Below, in pieces: positions 1 to 7,837 of a stretch of DNA of 35,096 nt; position 1 is the stretch's first letter; every line of letters begins with the position of its first letter. The translations under genes and the position numbers were made by a program. The notes under the pieces were generated by a model. That model was given only the letters and a program-made list of their open reading frames with translations, searched no databases and was not told where the DNA came from. Origin of the DNA: Fulvivirga sp. (GTDB taxonomy: Bacteria; Bacteroidota; Bacteroidia; Cytophagales; Cyclobacteriaceae); assembly GCA_028280565.1 (NCBI GenBank), contig JANQLQ010000332.1, positions 1-35,096 of the forward strand, read 5' to 3'.

Positions 1-1692
1 ATTGGCGATGAGGTAGATTACTATTTTGTGTATGGCCCCGGGATGGACACGGTTATTGCAGGATACCGGGAGCTCACTGGGCAGGCACCTATGTTCGGAA
101 AATGGGCTTACGGGTTATGGCAATGCAAAGAACACTACCATACCCAGGAGGAACTGTTGGGAGTAGCCAGCGAATACCGAAAGCGTGGCATCCCGCTGGA
201 CAACATCGTCCAAGACTGGTTTTACTGGGATCCACATCCCTGGGGCTCACACGCGTTCGACTCCGCCCGGTATCCCGATCCCAAAGGAATGATTGACAAT
301 GTGCATAGCCTGGACCTCCATTTCATGATCTCCGTATGGCCCAAATTTGATGAAGGCAGTGAAAACTACCAGGCGCTCAACAAAAAAGGATACTTGTACG
401 ATACCTATGATGACGTTCCCGAATGGAACCCGCAGGCCTACTACGATGCTTTTGATCCGGGCGCAAGACAGGTGTATTGGGAGCAGCTCCGGGATAGCCT
501 TTTTGTTAAAGGAGTAGACGCCTGGTGGCTGGATGCTACGGAGCCGGAAATAAGTAAGCCCCATACCCCCGAAGCCATCAAACAACGGATGGATAACTAC
601 CTTGGGTCGGGTGCGCGCTATTTGAACGCCTATTCCCTGTTGACGACCCAAGGCGTGTACCACGGTCAAAGGCAAGAGACCGAAGATAAAAGGGTGTTTA
701 TCTTGACCCGCTCCGCTTTCGCCGGGCAGCAGCGTCATGCGGCTACGACCTGGTCAGGGGATATTTCTGCTTCTTGGAATGTTTTCCGTAAGCAGATCAG
801 TGCCGGGTTGAATTTTTCGATCTCAGGTATCCCTTATTGGACTACCGACATTGGTGGTTTTTTTGTCAACTATCCTGGCCCGCGCCAAAACACGGAATAT
901 GAAGAGCTTTTTACCCGTTGGTTCCAATACGGCGCCTTCTGTCCTATCTTCCGGGTGCATGGCACGCATCTGCCCCGGGAAATGTGGGAATTTGGTGACG
1001 AATCCTACAAGATACAACTCCTCTACGACAAACTTCGCTACCGATTGATGCCCTACATTTATTCCCTGGCCGGGAAAACAACCCATCAACACTACACCAT
1101 TATGCGGCCGCTGGTCATGGATTTTGGGGAGGATGAAAAGGTCTTGGATATTCCCGATCAGTATATGTTTGGTCCTGCTTTCCTGGTCAATCCTGTTACT
1201 ACTTACCAGGCCCGGCAAAGGGAGCTATACCTGCCCCGCTGGAAGGGCGGTTGGTACAACTTCTGGACTGGGGAACAATGGGAAGGAGGGGCGGTCATGG
1301 TCGCCGATGCCCCGCTGGAGACATTACCCCTTTTCGTAAAAGCAGGGTCTATCGTTCCTATGGGGCCCTTCCTGCAATACGCCCAGGAAAAACCGGCGGA
1401 TCCTATAGCGTTGAGGATCTACCCCGGCGCGGACGGATCTTTTACCCTTTATGAGGACGAAAACGATGGGTATGGCTATGAAAAAGGACAGTATGCCAAT
1501 GTCCCAATTGCATGGAATGATAAGGAACGATCCCTGGTGATCGGGACAAGGAAAGGAAACTTTCCGGGCATGTTGAAGGAGAGAACATTTAACCTGGTCA
1601 TAGTACAAAAAAGGCAGGGTATTGGTATCACTACGACAAGTGGCAAACAGGTGGTCTATAACGGGGAAGAAATAACAATAAATTTTGAGTAA
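1..1692 (+). CDS. GH31 family alpha-glycosidase (alpha-xylosidase/alpha-glucosidase type), 5' truncated
   Basis: The reading frame is open from base 1, so the true start lies upstream and 563 residues are visible. Family GH31 enzymes are retaining hydrolases that release alpha-linked xylose or glucose from the non-reducing end. The visible part begins with the FVYGPG segment that precedes the catalytic barrel. The nucleophile is the Asp of WWLDATEPE (codon at 532-534) and the acid/base is the Asp of TWSGD (codon at 760-762); GIPYWTTDIGGF and RVHGTHLPREMWEFG are typical of the bacterial alpha-xylosidase-like branch. The C-terminal beta-sandwich region follows (LPLFVKAGSIVPMG, then LYEDENDGYGYEKG). 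It is the first gene of a same-strand hydrolase cluster. The family is sure; xylose versus glucose specificity is an inference, since the N-terminal domain and any signal peptide are outside the window. Confidence 0.93.
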   Translation: MGDEVDYYFVYGPGMDTVIAGYRELTGQAPMFGKWAYGLWQCKEHYHTQEELLGVASEYRKRGIPLDNIVQDWFYWDPHPWGSHAFDSARYPDPKGMIDNVHSLDLHFMISVWPKFDEGSENYQALNKKGYLYDTYDDVPEWNPQAYYDAFDPGARQVYWEQLRDSLFVKGVDAWWLDATEPEISKPHTPEAIKQRMDNYLGSGARYLNAYSLLTTQGVYHGQRQETEDKRVFILTRSAFAGQQRHAATTWSGDISASWNVFRKQISAGLNFSISGIPYWTTDIGGFFVNYPGPRQNTEYEELFTRWFQYGAFCPIFRVHGTHLPREMWEFGDESYKIQLLYDKLRYRLMPYIYSLAGKTTHQHYTIMRPLVMDFGEDEKVLDIPDQYMFGPAFLVNPVTTYQARQRELYLPRWKGGWYNFWTGEQWEGGAVMVADAPLETLPLFVKAGSIVPMGPFLQYAQEKPADPIALRIYPGADGSFTLYEDENDGYGYEKGQYANVPIAWNDKERSLVIGTRKGNFPGMLKERTFNLVIVQKRQGIGITTTSGKQVVYNGEEITINFE

Positions 1693-1714
1693 GAGAACAA
1701 GAAACACATACGGC

Positions 1715-2986
1715 ATGGTTTCACGCAGGGACTTCATCGCCAAAACAGCCCTGGCAGGAGCAGGAATTACGTTAACGAGTTCCTTCAAAAAGCCAACGGC
1801 TCATCATACCACCCAACATATTTTACTGAGCTCTGGCTGGGCTACGCGTAATATTGGGGACATCGGTCATACGCCAGGTACCCTCCGTTATCTCACGCAA
1901 AACATCCCCGGGGCAAAGGTGACACTGCTGCTCAAAAGTTACAATGATGCCATTGTATCCATGATCAAAACCCGCTTTCCGCGGGTCGACATGATCAAGG
2001 AAGACGCTGATCACACAGGCCAGTTGGAGCAAGCTTTCGAGCAGGCGGATATATTCATCCAGAATTCCGGGATGAAGTTCAATCGCTTTTGGAAGCCCCC
2101 TGTGGAGATCATTAAGCGTAGCATAGCCGCCAACGTACCCTTCTGCCTGTATGGACAGTCTTTTGATGGATTTGAAAAGGGCAAGGAAGCCGAGATGAGT
2201 GCTTTATTGTCCCGGGCCAGCCAGGTGTACTGCCGCGAAAACGAATCCTATTTTTATTTGAGAAAGATAGGAGTTCAACCGGGTGTTTTAGAATTTGGCC
2301 CCGATGGTTGTTTTGGCATTGATGTCCTGGACGAGGAAAAAGCGGGAGCCTATCTCCAGGCAAACGGGCTTAGACCCAAGGGGTATATTACCGTAACCTT
2401 GCGAACCAATACACCTACTACCGGGTATTCCAATGTTTTAAATCCCGGGCAACCCACCAGCGAGGAAAAACTGCAGGATGAATTTTGGGCTGGCAAGCTA
2501 CGATCGCTGATTGAACACTGGGTCAAGGAAACCGGGCTTAAAGTTTTGCTGGCGCCGGAAGTAGATAAGGAGATCCTCCACGCCCGTCGCTTGCTGTTTG
2601 ACAAGCTGCCCCTGAAAATACAAAAGTACGTAGTGCATCGTGACACGTTTTGGAATGTGGACGAGGCAGCTTCCATCTATGCCCGGGCACATACCGTGGT
2701 CTCGATGGAACCTCATTCCTGCATTATCGCATTGGCCAATGGCACTCCCGCCCTGCACCTGTTCAGTCCCAAGCATGGGGTAAAGGCATGGATGTTTCGC
2801 GACATAGGTTTACCCGAATGGCTCCACAATATAGATACAGATCCGGTCAACCAATTTTCCCGGGCGCTTATGCAGATCTACGGGCATTATGCACAGGCTG
2901 AGAAGAAGGTAGATCGATCCATGAGTTTTGTGCATCACCGCTCCGTAGAGATGATGAATAGGATCAGCAAAACAATAACAGGATAG
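1715..2986 (+). CDS. Tat-exported polysaccharide pyruvyl transferase family protein
   Basis: A 423-residue protein. I chose the ATG at 1715 because it directly opens a twin-arginine signal (MVSRRDFIAKTALAGAGI); a TTG at 1685 in the same frame would overlap the GH31 gene and add ten residues before it. The mature part starts with GWATRNIGDIGHTPGTLRYL, which resembles the N-terminal phosphate-loop region of the polysaccharide pyruvyl transferase superfamily (PF04230), and has the late segments VVSMEPHSCIIALANGTPALHLF typical of the C-terminal half. Classical members move pyruvate from phosphoenolpyruvate to a sugar in the cytoplasm. A folded, exported version inside a degradation cluster more likely acts as a glycan-binding or modifying protein, which is inference. 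It follows GH31 by 22 bases and precedes GH97, so it is probably in the same transcript. Confidence 0.75.
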   Translation: MVSRRDFIAKTALAGAGITLTSSFKKPTAHHTTQHILLSSGWATRNIGDIGHTPGTLRYLTQNIPGAKVTLLLKSYNDAIVSMIKTRFPRVDMIKEDADHTGQLEQAFEQADIFIQNSGMKFNRFWKPPVEIIKRSIAANVPFCLYGQSFDGFEKGKEAEMSALLSRASQVYCRENESYFYLRKIGVQPGVLEFGPDGCFGIDVLDEEKAGAYLQANGLRPKGYITVTLRTNTPTTGYSNVLNPGQPTSEEKLQDEFWAGKLRSLIEHWVKETGLKVLLAPEVDKEILHARRLLFDKLPLKIQKYVVHRDTFWNVDEAASIYARAHTVVSMEPHSCIIALANGTPALHLFSPKHGVKAWMFRDIGLPEWLHNIDTDPVNQFSRALMQIYGHYAQAEKKVDRSMSFVHHRSVEMMNRISKTITG

Positions 2987-3023
2987 AAAATAATTGCCAA
3001 ACATGATAATTCGACTTTGAATA

Positions 3024-5084
3024 ATGAAAATGATAAATTATAAATCCTTAGTATACGTAATTCTCATCTGCTTTGTAGTTTTTGGATGCAAGCCTGGCGT
3101 TCATGAAGCCGGTATCTCTTCGCCGGACGGCACCCTCCGATTTGAGCTGACATTAGATGAAACCGGTGCTCCATTCTATGCGGCGAGTAAGTCGGGGGAC
3201 ACGCTGTTGGCGTCATCAGCCCTCGGGTTTAAATTAAAGGGTGCCGATGACCTGGAAGATGGCTTTGTTATCCGTTCCGTGGAAGAAAGCACTTTTGATG
3301 AGACCTGGGAGCCCGTTTGGGGGCAGTTTTCCAGTTACCGTAACCATTACAACCAACTCAAAATAACCCTCCGGGAGGACCAGGGTGAGGGAAGGATACT
3401 CATCGTCCATGCACGTGTGTTTGACGATGGGGTAGGGTTCCGTTATGAATTTCCCGATCAGCCTGGTTTGGACAGTGTTCTCATCGCAGATGAACTGACG
3501 GAATTCAGGTTTACGAAAGATCATAAGGCCTGGTACACTAAAGCTGATTTTGATACGTACGAGCTACCCTATCATGTCACTCCCTTAAGTGAAATGGGCA
3601 GTGCCAATACTCCATTCACCCTCAAAACTGCCGGGGGTCGCTATCTCAGTGTGCATGAAGCCGATCTTACCGATTATGCAGGGATGTCCGTCAAAGCAAA
3701 AGAAACCGGTCCTTTCACATATGAAGCCGACCTGGCCCCATGGCCCGATGGGGTGAAGGTGAAAAACAAGGTTCCCTTCAAAACCCCGTGGAGGACCTTG
3801 CAGGTCAGTGATACCCCGGGAGACTTGATCACTTCCGGCCTGGTCCTCAATCTTAATGCCCCCAACGCGCTGGAAGATGTGAGCTGGATAACGCCTATGA
3901 AATATGTAGGGATATGGTGGAGCCTGCACCAGGGAGTAGAGACCTGGACGATGGGGCCTACGCATGGAGCTACTACGGAAAACATGAAAAAGCATATTGA
4001 TTTCGCCGCAAAACACAACATTAAAGGAGTGCTTGCCGAAGGGTGGAACAAAGGCTGGGAGAACTGGGGAGCAGAAAACGTCTTTGATTTTACGACACCC
4101 TATGAAGACTATGACCTGCAAGAAGTAGTGGCCTATGCCGCCGAAAAGGATGTCGCTATTATCTCACATCATGAAACCGGTGGGAATGTCATTTCCTACG
4201 AACAGAACTTGCAGCGGGCCTTTGAAGACCTGGAAAAGAATGGCATCCATGCCGTAAAAACGGGTTATGCGGGCCCTATCCAACCCAAAGGCCATGTTCA
4301 CCATAACCAATTCATGGTAAGGCACTACAGGAAGGTGTTAGAGCTGGCCGCGAGGCACAAAGTCATGCTGAACGCCCATGAACCGATCAAACCCACCGGG
4401 ATAGAGAGGACATTTCCCCACATGATGACCCGCGAAGGAGCGCAGGGGATGGAATGGAATGGATGGTCGCACGATATTACCCCGGACCATACCCTCATAC
4501 TGCCTTTTACACGTATCCTGGCCGGCCCCATGGATTATACACCCGGGATATTTGATCTAAAATATGAAAGCTATGACGACAAAAGACGTAAATGGCACCC
4601 CAGCCGCGGGGACATCACTACGATGCGCGTAAAAACCACGCTAGCCAAGCAGTTGGCCTTAATGGTAATACTCTACAGCCCCATGCAAATGGCATCCGAG
4701 ATGATCTCGATTTACGAAGGGCATTCCGCCTTCAAATTCATAGAGGATCTGCAGGTAGACTATGACCACACGGTTATATTGGATGCTGAAATTGGGGATT
4801 ACATAGCCATGGCGAGACGTACCGGTCAGAATTGGTATATTGGAGCAGCTACCGATGGATCGGTCCGGGAAATGGACCTTAAAATGGATTTTCTACCGGC
4901 ACAGGAGAGATTCAAAGCCACCATTTATGAAGATGCCCCGGAGACAGACCTTGAAAATAACCCCGGGGCCTACCAGGTGCGTGAAATAGAAGTGGATGCC
5001 AATAGTGTGATCAAAGCGCAGCTAAAGGAAAGTGGGGGTATAGCGATAAGCCTGGTGCCGGTTGGGTCAAAAGATATGGAGTGA
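3024..5084 (+). CDS. GH97 family alpha-glucosidase, SusB-like lipoprotein
   Basis: A 686-residue protein with a lipoprotein signal ending in VVFGC (Cys22). GH97 enzymes consist of an N-terminal beta-sandwich, a TIM barrel and a C-terminal sheet. The GH97 barrel is clear: GPMDYTPGIFD, KTGYAGPIQPKG and NAHEPIKPTGIERTFP. The three glutamates of the inverting subgroup are all present: E384 in HHETGG, E453 in NAHE and E477 in GMEWN. Their spacing of 69 and 24 residues equals that of SusB (E439, E508, E532), so an inverting alpha-glucosidase is more likely than the retaining alpha-galactosidase subgroup, which uses an aspartate nucleophile. The start may be ATG 3024 or ATG 3030. It lies 37 bases after the previous gene. 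The anchored enzyme would cut alpha-linked oligosaccharides in the periplasm or on the cell surface. Confidence 0.92.
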   Translation: MKMINYKSLVYVILICFVVFGCKPGVHEAGISSPDGTLRFELTLDETGAPFYAASKSGDTLLASSALGFKLKGADDLEDGFVIRSVEESTFDETWEPVWGQFSSYRNHYNQLKITLREDQGEGRILIVHARVFDDGVGFRYEFPDQPGLDSVLIADELTEFRFTKDHKAWYTKADFDTYELPYHVTPLSEMGSANTPFTLKTAGGRYLSVHEADLTDYAGMSVKAKETGPFTYEADLAPWPDGVKVKNKVPFKTPWRTLQVSDTPGDLITSGLVLNLNAPNALEDVSWITPMKYVGIWWSLHQGVETWTMGPTHGATTENMKKHIDFAAKHNIKGVLAEGWNKGWENWGAENVFDFTTPYEDYDLQEVVAYAAEKDVAIISHHETGGNVISYEQNLQRAFEDLEKNGIHAVKTGYAGPIQPKGHVHHNQFMVRHYRKVLELAARHKVMLNAHEPIKPTGIERTFPHMMTREGAQGMEWNGWSHDITPDHTLILPFTRILAGPMDYTPGIFDLKYESYDDKRRKWHPSRGDITTMRVKTTLAKQLALMVILYSPMQMASEMISIYEGHSAFKFIEDLQVDYDHTVILDAEIGDYIAMARRTGQNWYIGAATDGSVREMDLKMDFLPAQERFKATIYEDAPETDLENNPGAYQVREIEVDANSVIKAQLKESGGIAISLVPVGSKDME

Positions 5085-5177
5085 AACAACTCACTAAACT
5101 TATTGTGCTCATTGGATTGTATTGACTTTAAGTATGTTACTTTCAGCTACACTGACCAAAAACGAAAAACTCCCCTT

Positions 5178-5345
5178 AACGTCATTCCTGGCGATCCGTG
5201 TGTTGGGCGAGGGCGCGACCAGGAATCTGCGAAGTCGTGGAACTAGGGGCCTTTGTACCCACCAAGAGAACGTTTTGCGATCAAAGACTAAGCAGATTCC
5301 GGCTCTCACACGGGCTTACACATATTCATCGGCCGGAATGACGTT
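5178..5345. repeat. Family A intergenic palindromic repeat, copy 1
   Basis: The 355-base gap between GH97 and the esterase holds a 168-bp element bounded by inverted ends: AACGTCATTCCTGGC at the left and GCCGGAATGACGTT at the right. The interior shares a core, AATCTGCGAAGTC, with copy 2 at 11722-11922, where it lies in the opposite orientation. It carries no convincing ORF. It is likely a non-autonomous MITE-like repeat that landed inside the hydrolase cluster; it may fold in RNA and separate the upstream three genes from the downstream three. Confidence 0.7.
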
Positions 5346-5439
5346 ACCCATGTTGGTTTTACAACAATTAGAATGTCTAAATAAATACATGGTTCATTTA
5401 ATTGGCTCAATTAGTCAACTCAACATTGATCAATAAAAC

Positions 5440-6270
5440 ATGCTAAGATCCCTCTATATAAAATTTACAGGCTGCTGCTGGATGATCCTCGCCTCTTTTA
5501 TTCTCAATGCAGCTACCATAGACACTGTTTCGGTAAAAAGCCTTGCCATGAACAAGTCGATCCAGTGTGTTGTCATTAAACCCAACGGTTACGATGAGAA
5601 CCCAACAGATCGCTACGTTACAGTATACCTGTTACACGGGTATAGCGGCAACTATTCTGACTGGGTGAAAAAGGCACCAAATGTAAAAGCGCTAGCTGAT
5701 CAATACGACATCCTGGTCATATGCCCTGATGGTGCTAAAAGTTGGTATTTCGATAGTCCGGTTGATAACAACATGCGCTATGAAACCCATATCATCCAAG
5801 AGTTGATCCCATTCATCGATAAAAAATACAGGACCCTTAACACAAGAGACAGCCGGGCGATAACGGGCCTGAGTATGGGCGGGCATGGCGCTTTATTCCT
5901 GGCGTTAAATCACCCCGAACTATTTGCCGCGGCAGGCAGTATGAGCGGTGGGGTGGACCTCACCCCCTTTCCGGGCAACTGGGAGATCGCGGATCGATTA
6001 GGAAAGTATGACGATCAACCTGCGGTTTGGGAGCAGCATTCCGTGATCAACAGGATGCATTTGGCAAGCGGGAAGCCCGTGGCTTTTATGATCGATTGCG
6101 GCGTGGATGACTTCTTCCTGCAAGTCAACCGGGCGCTGCATGAACGGATGCTGTATCTCAATATCCCCCATCATTACATCGAACGGCCCGGGGCGCATAA
6201 CTGGGAGTATTGGCAGGAAGCCGTAGCGTACCAGGTATTGTTTTTTCATCGTGTTTTCTCAAAAAAATGA
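5440..6270 (+). CDS. Exported esterase D/CE1-like alpha/beta hydrolase
   Basis: A 276-residue protein with an N-terminal hydrophobic export signal ending around LNAAT. It belongs to the esterase family PF00756, which includes acetyl-xylan, feruloyl and S-formylglutathione esterases. The nucleophile elbow is GLSMGG with Ser145, the acid is one of two aspartates in GVDDFF (D223/D224), and His253 in GAHNWEYW completes the triad. LLHGYSGNYSDW is the oxyanion loop. Given its place between alpha- and beta-glycan hydrolases, removal of acetyl or other acyl groups from the target polysaccharide is the natural reading. It is preceded by the family A repeat and followed after 73 bases by the GH39-like gene. 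Family confident; substrate unknown. Confidence 0.88.
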   Translation: MLRSLYIKFTGCCWMILASFILNAATIDTVSVKSLAMNKSIQCVVIKPNGYDENPTDRYVTVYLLHGYSGNYSDWVKKAPNVKALADQYDILVICPDGAKSWYFDSPVDNNMRYETHIIQELIPFIDKKYRTLNTRDSRAITGLSMGGHGALFLALNHPELFAAAGSMSGGVDLTPFPGNWEIADRLGKYDDQPAVWEQHSVINRMHLASGKPVAFMIDCGVDDFFLQVNRALHERMLYLNIPHHYIERPGAHNWEYWQEAVAYQVLFFHRVFSKK

Positions 6271-6343
6271 TGGAAAACCAACAAGTTGAGAGTAAAGGAT
6301 CATACACAAGGATGAGATTTCCAACGATTAACGCGATCAGGTG

Positions 6344-7783
6344 ATGAGTAAATACATTTTTTTAACCGGGCTGATCTTTTTCATAGTCATTCCCCTTGTT
6401 TCAGTCTTCGGGCAGGAAGACCCTGGCATTCCATTTCCCTACCTTGGCCAAATAGAAACCCGTGGTTCCAAAGAGATCACTTCATCTAACTGGTCCATTG
6501 GAGGCGAAACATTAGATCGTGATCTGACGGTTTTTGATAACTGGAAGGAATACGTGCCCCCCTTGGGCGCTAAGAAAATGAGGCTGCAGGCCGGTTGGGC
6601 CAAGTGCGAAAAACAAAAAGGCGTTTATGATTTCACATGGCTCGATAAGATCATCGACTACCTGGTCGCTCATGACATAGAACCTTGGCTGCAAACTTCC
6701 TACGGAAACCCCATTTATGAAGGGGGAGGGGATATCCACCTAAACGCTGGGTTTCCCAGCTCGGAAGAGGCATTGAAGGCGTGGGACAACTGGGTACTGG
6801 CATTGTCAGAACGTTACCGCGATAAGGTACGGATATGGGAAGTGTGGAATGAACCCGAAAAAAACAAGGTAGAAGATTACACGGATCTTTTCATACGTAC
6901 TGCCGAGATTATTCGCAGGAAGATCCCTTCTGCCAGGATTTACGCCTTATCGATGGCCAAAATAAAGGATACCGGTTATCTTGATCGTTTCCTGGCCCTG
7001 CTGGACCAACAAAATAAGCTCGTATTGGTAGACGAGGTAACGGTACATGGATACACCTACCGGCCGGAAGCCACCTACCCCCACTATCAAAAGCTATATG
7101 ATGTTATCGCGCGATACAGTGACCGAATAAGGCTCCACCAGGGCGAGTTGGGTTGCCCTTCTACCAACATTCCCTACTATGCCCTTAGGAACTATGACTG
7201 GACCGAAGTCTCCCAAAGCAAGTGGCTGCTAAGAAAGCTGCTTGGGGACCTGGGGCACGATATTCCTTCCTTGTATTTTACCATTGCCGATATCATCTAT
7301 ACCCATGACGGCACACGGCCTTTGGATGAGAATACACGGAATTCTAAAGGGCTACTTGAGGCCAAGTTCAATCGAGAAATCGTCAAAAGGAAGCAGGCAT
7401 ACTATGCCTATCAGCATATCACCGCTATTTTTGATCATACGCTGGAGCGTATTCCTCATTATGCTTACACTACGACTAGCGACAGCTCGCTGGCCATTTT
7501 CGGCTATCGAAAAAAACACTTTGATCACCATATCATAACGATCTGGCAGGATGGCGCTATTCCTAACAATTCTATGGACCTGGCCCCGGAGGATTTTCAA
7601 TTTGATCACGCAAATATGGAAGACCCGGTGTATGTTGAATTAAGAACAGGTAAGGTGTATGCCATTCCTTCCAGCCATTGGAAAAAGAATGGGAGTTCTT
7701 ATAGTTTTACCGGCATCCCAGTGTATGACTCTCCCATTTTGATAGCAGATCGCTCTTTAATAAGCTTTAAAAATGATGAATAG
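6344..7783 (+). CDS. Exported clan GH-A glycoside hydrolase, GH39-like
   Basis: A 479-residue protein from the ATG at 6344 (a GTG directly before it is an alternative start). A cleavable signal peptide ends near VSVFGQ. The clan A TIM-barrel pattern is present: WLQTSYGNPIY, then the acid/base Glu170 in VWNEPE at the end of strand 4, and a likely nucleophile Glu268 in HQGELGCPS at strand 7. The order and the WNEP motif match GH39 (beta-xylosidase, alpha-L-iduronidase) and nearby families such as GH5 and GH30; GH39 fits best by overall size and by the KMRLQAGWAKCE segment early in the barrel. It is a retaining exo-hydrolase by clan membership. No carbohydrate-binding module is visible. The next gene, a beta-mannosidase, starts 54 bases downstream, indicating one operon. 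Family number is uncertain. Confidence 0.72.
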   Translation: MSKYIFLTGLIFFIVIPLVSVFGQEDPGIPFPYLGQIETRGSKEITSSNWSIGGETLDRDLTVFDNWKEYVPPLGAKKMRLQAGWAKCEKQKGVYDFTWLDKIIDYLVAHDIEPWLQTSYGNPIYEGGGDIHLNAGFPSSEEALKAWDNWVLALSERYRDKVRIWEVWNEPEKNKVEDYTDLFIRTAEIIRRKIPSARIYALSMAKIKDTGYLDRFLALLDQQNKLVLVDEVTVHGYTYRPEATYPHYQKLYDVIARYSDRIRLHQGELGCPSTNIPYYALRNYDWTEVSQSKWLLRKLLGDLGHDIPSLYFTIADIIYTHDGTRPLDENTRNSKGLLEAKFNREIVKRKQAYYAYQHITAIFDHTLERIPHYAYTTTSDSSLAIFGYRKKHFDHHIITIWQDGAIPNNSMDLAPEDFQFDHANMEDPVYVELRTGKVYAIPSSHWKKNGSSYSFTGIPVYDSPILIADRSLISFKNDE

Positions 7784-7837
7784 GAATAACAACCGTGGTA
7801 CAAGTAATACGCTCTACATCCCTAAAATCAACGAGAT

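Noticed and set aside
1685-1714. TTG start for the Tat-exported protein
   Set aside because: The ATG at 1715 places the twin-arginine motif at the normal distance from the start.
5122-5436. 104-codon ORF between GH97 and the esterase
   Set aside because: It is a read-through of palindromic repeat A with no start context or similarity.
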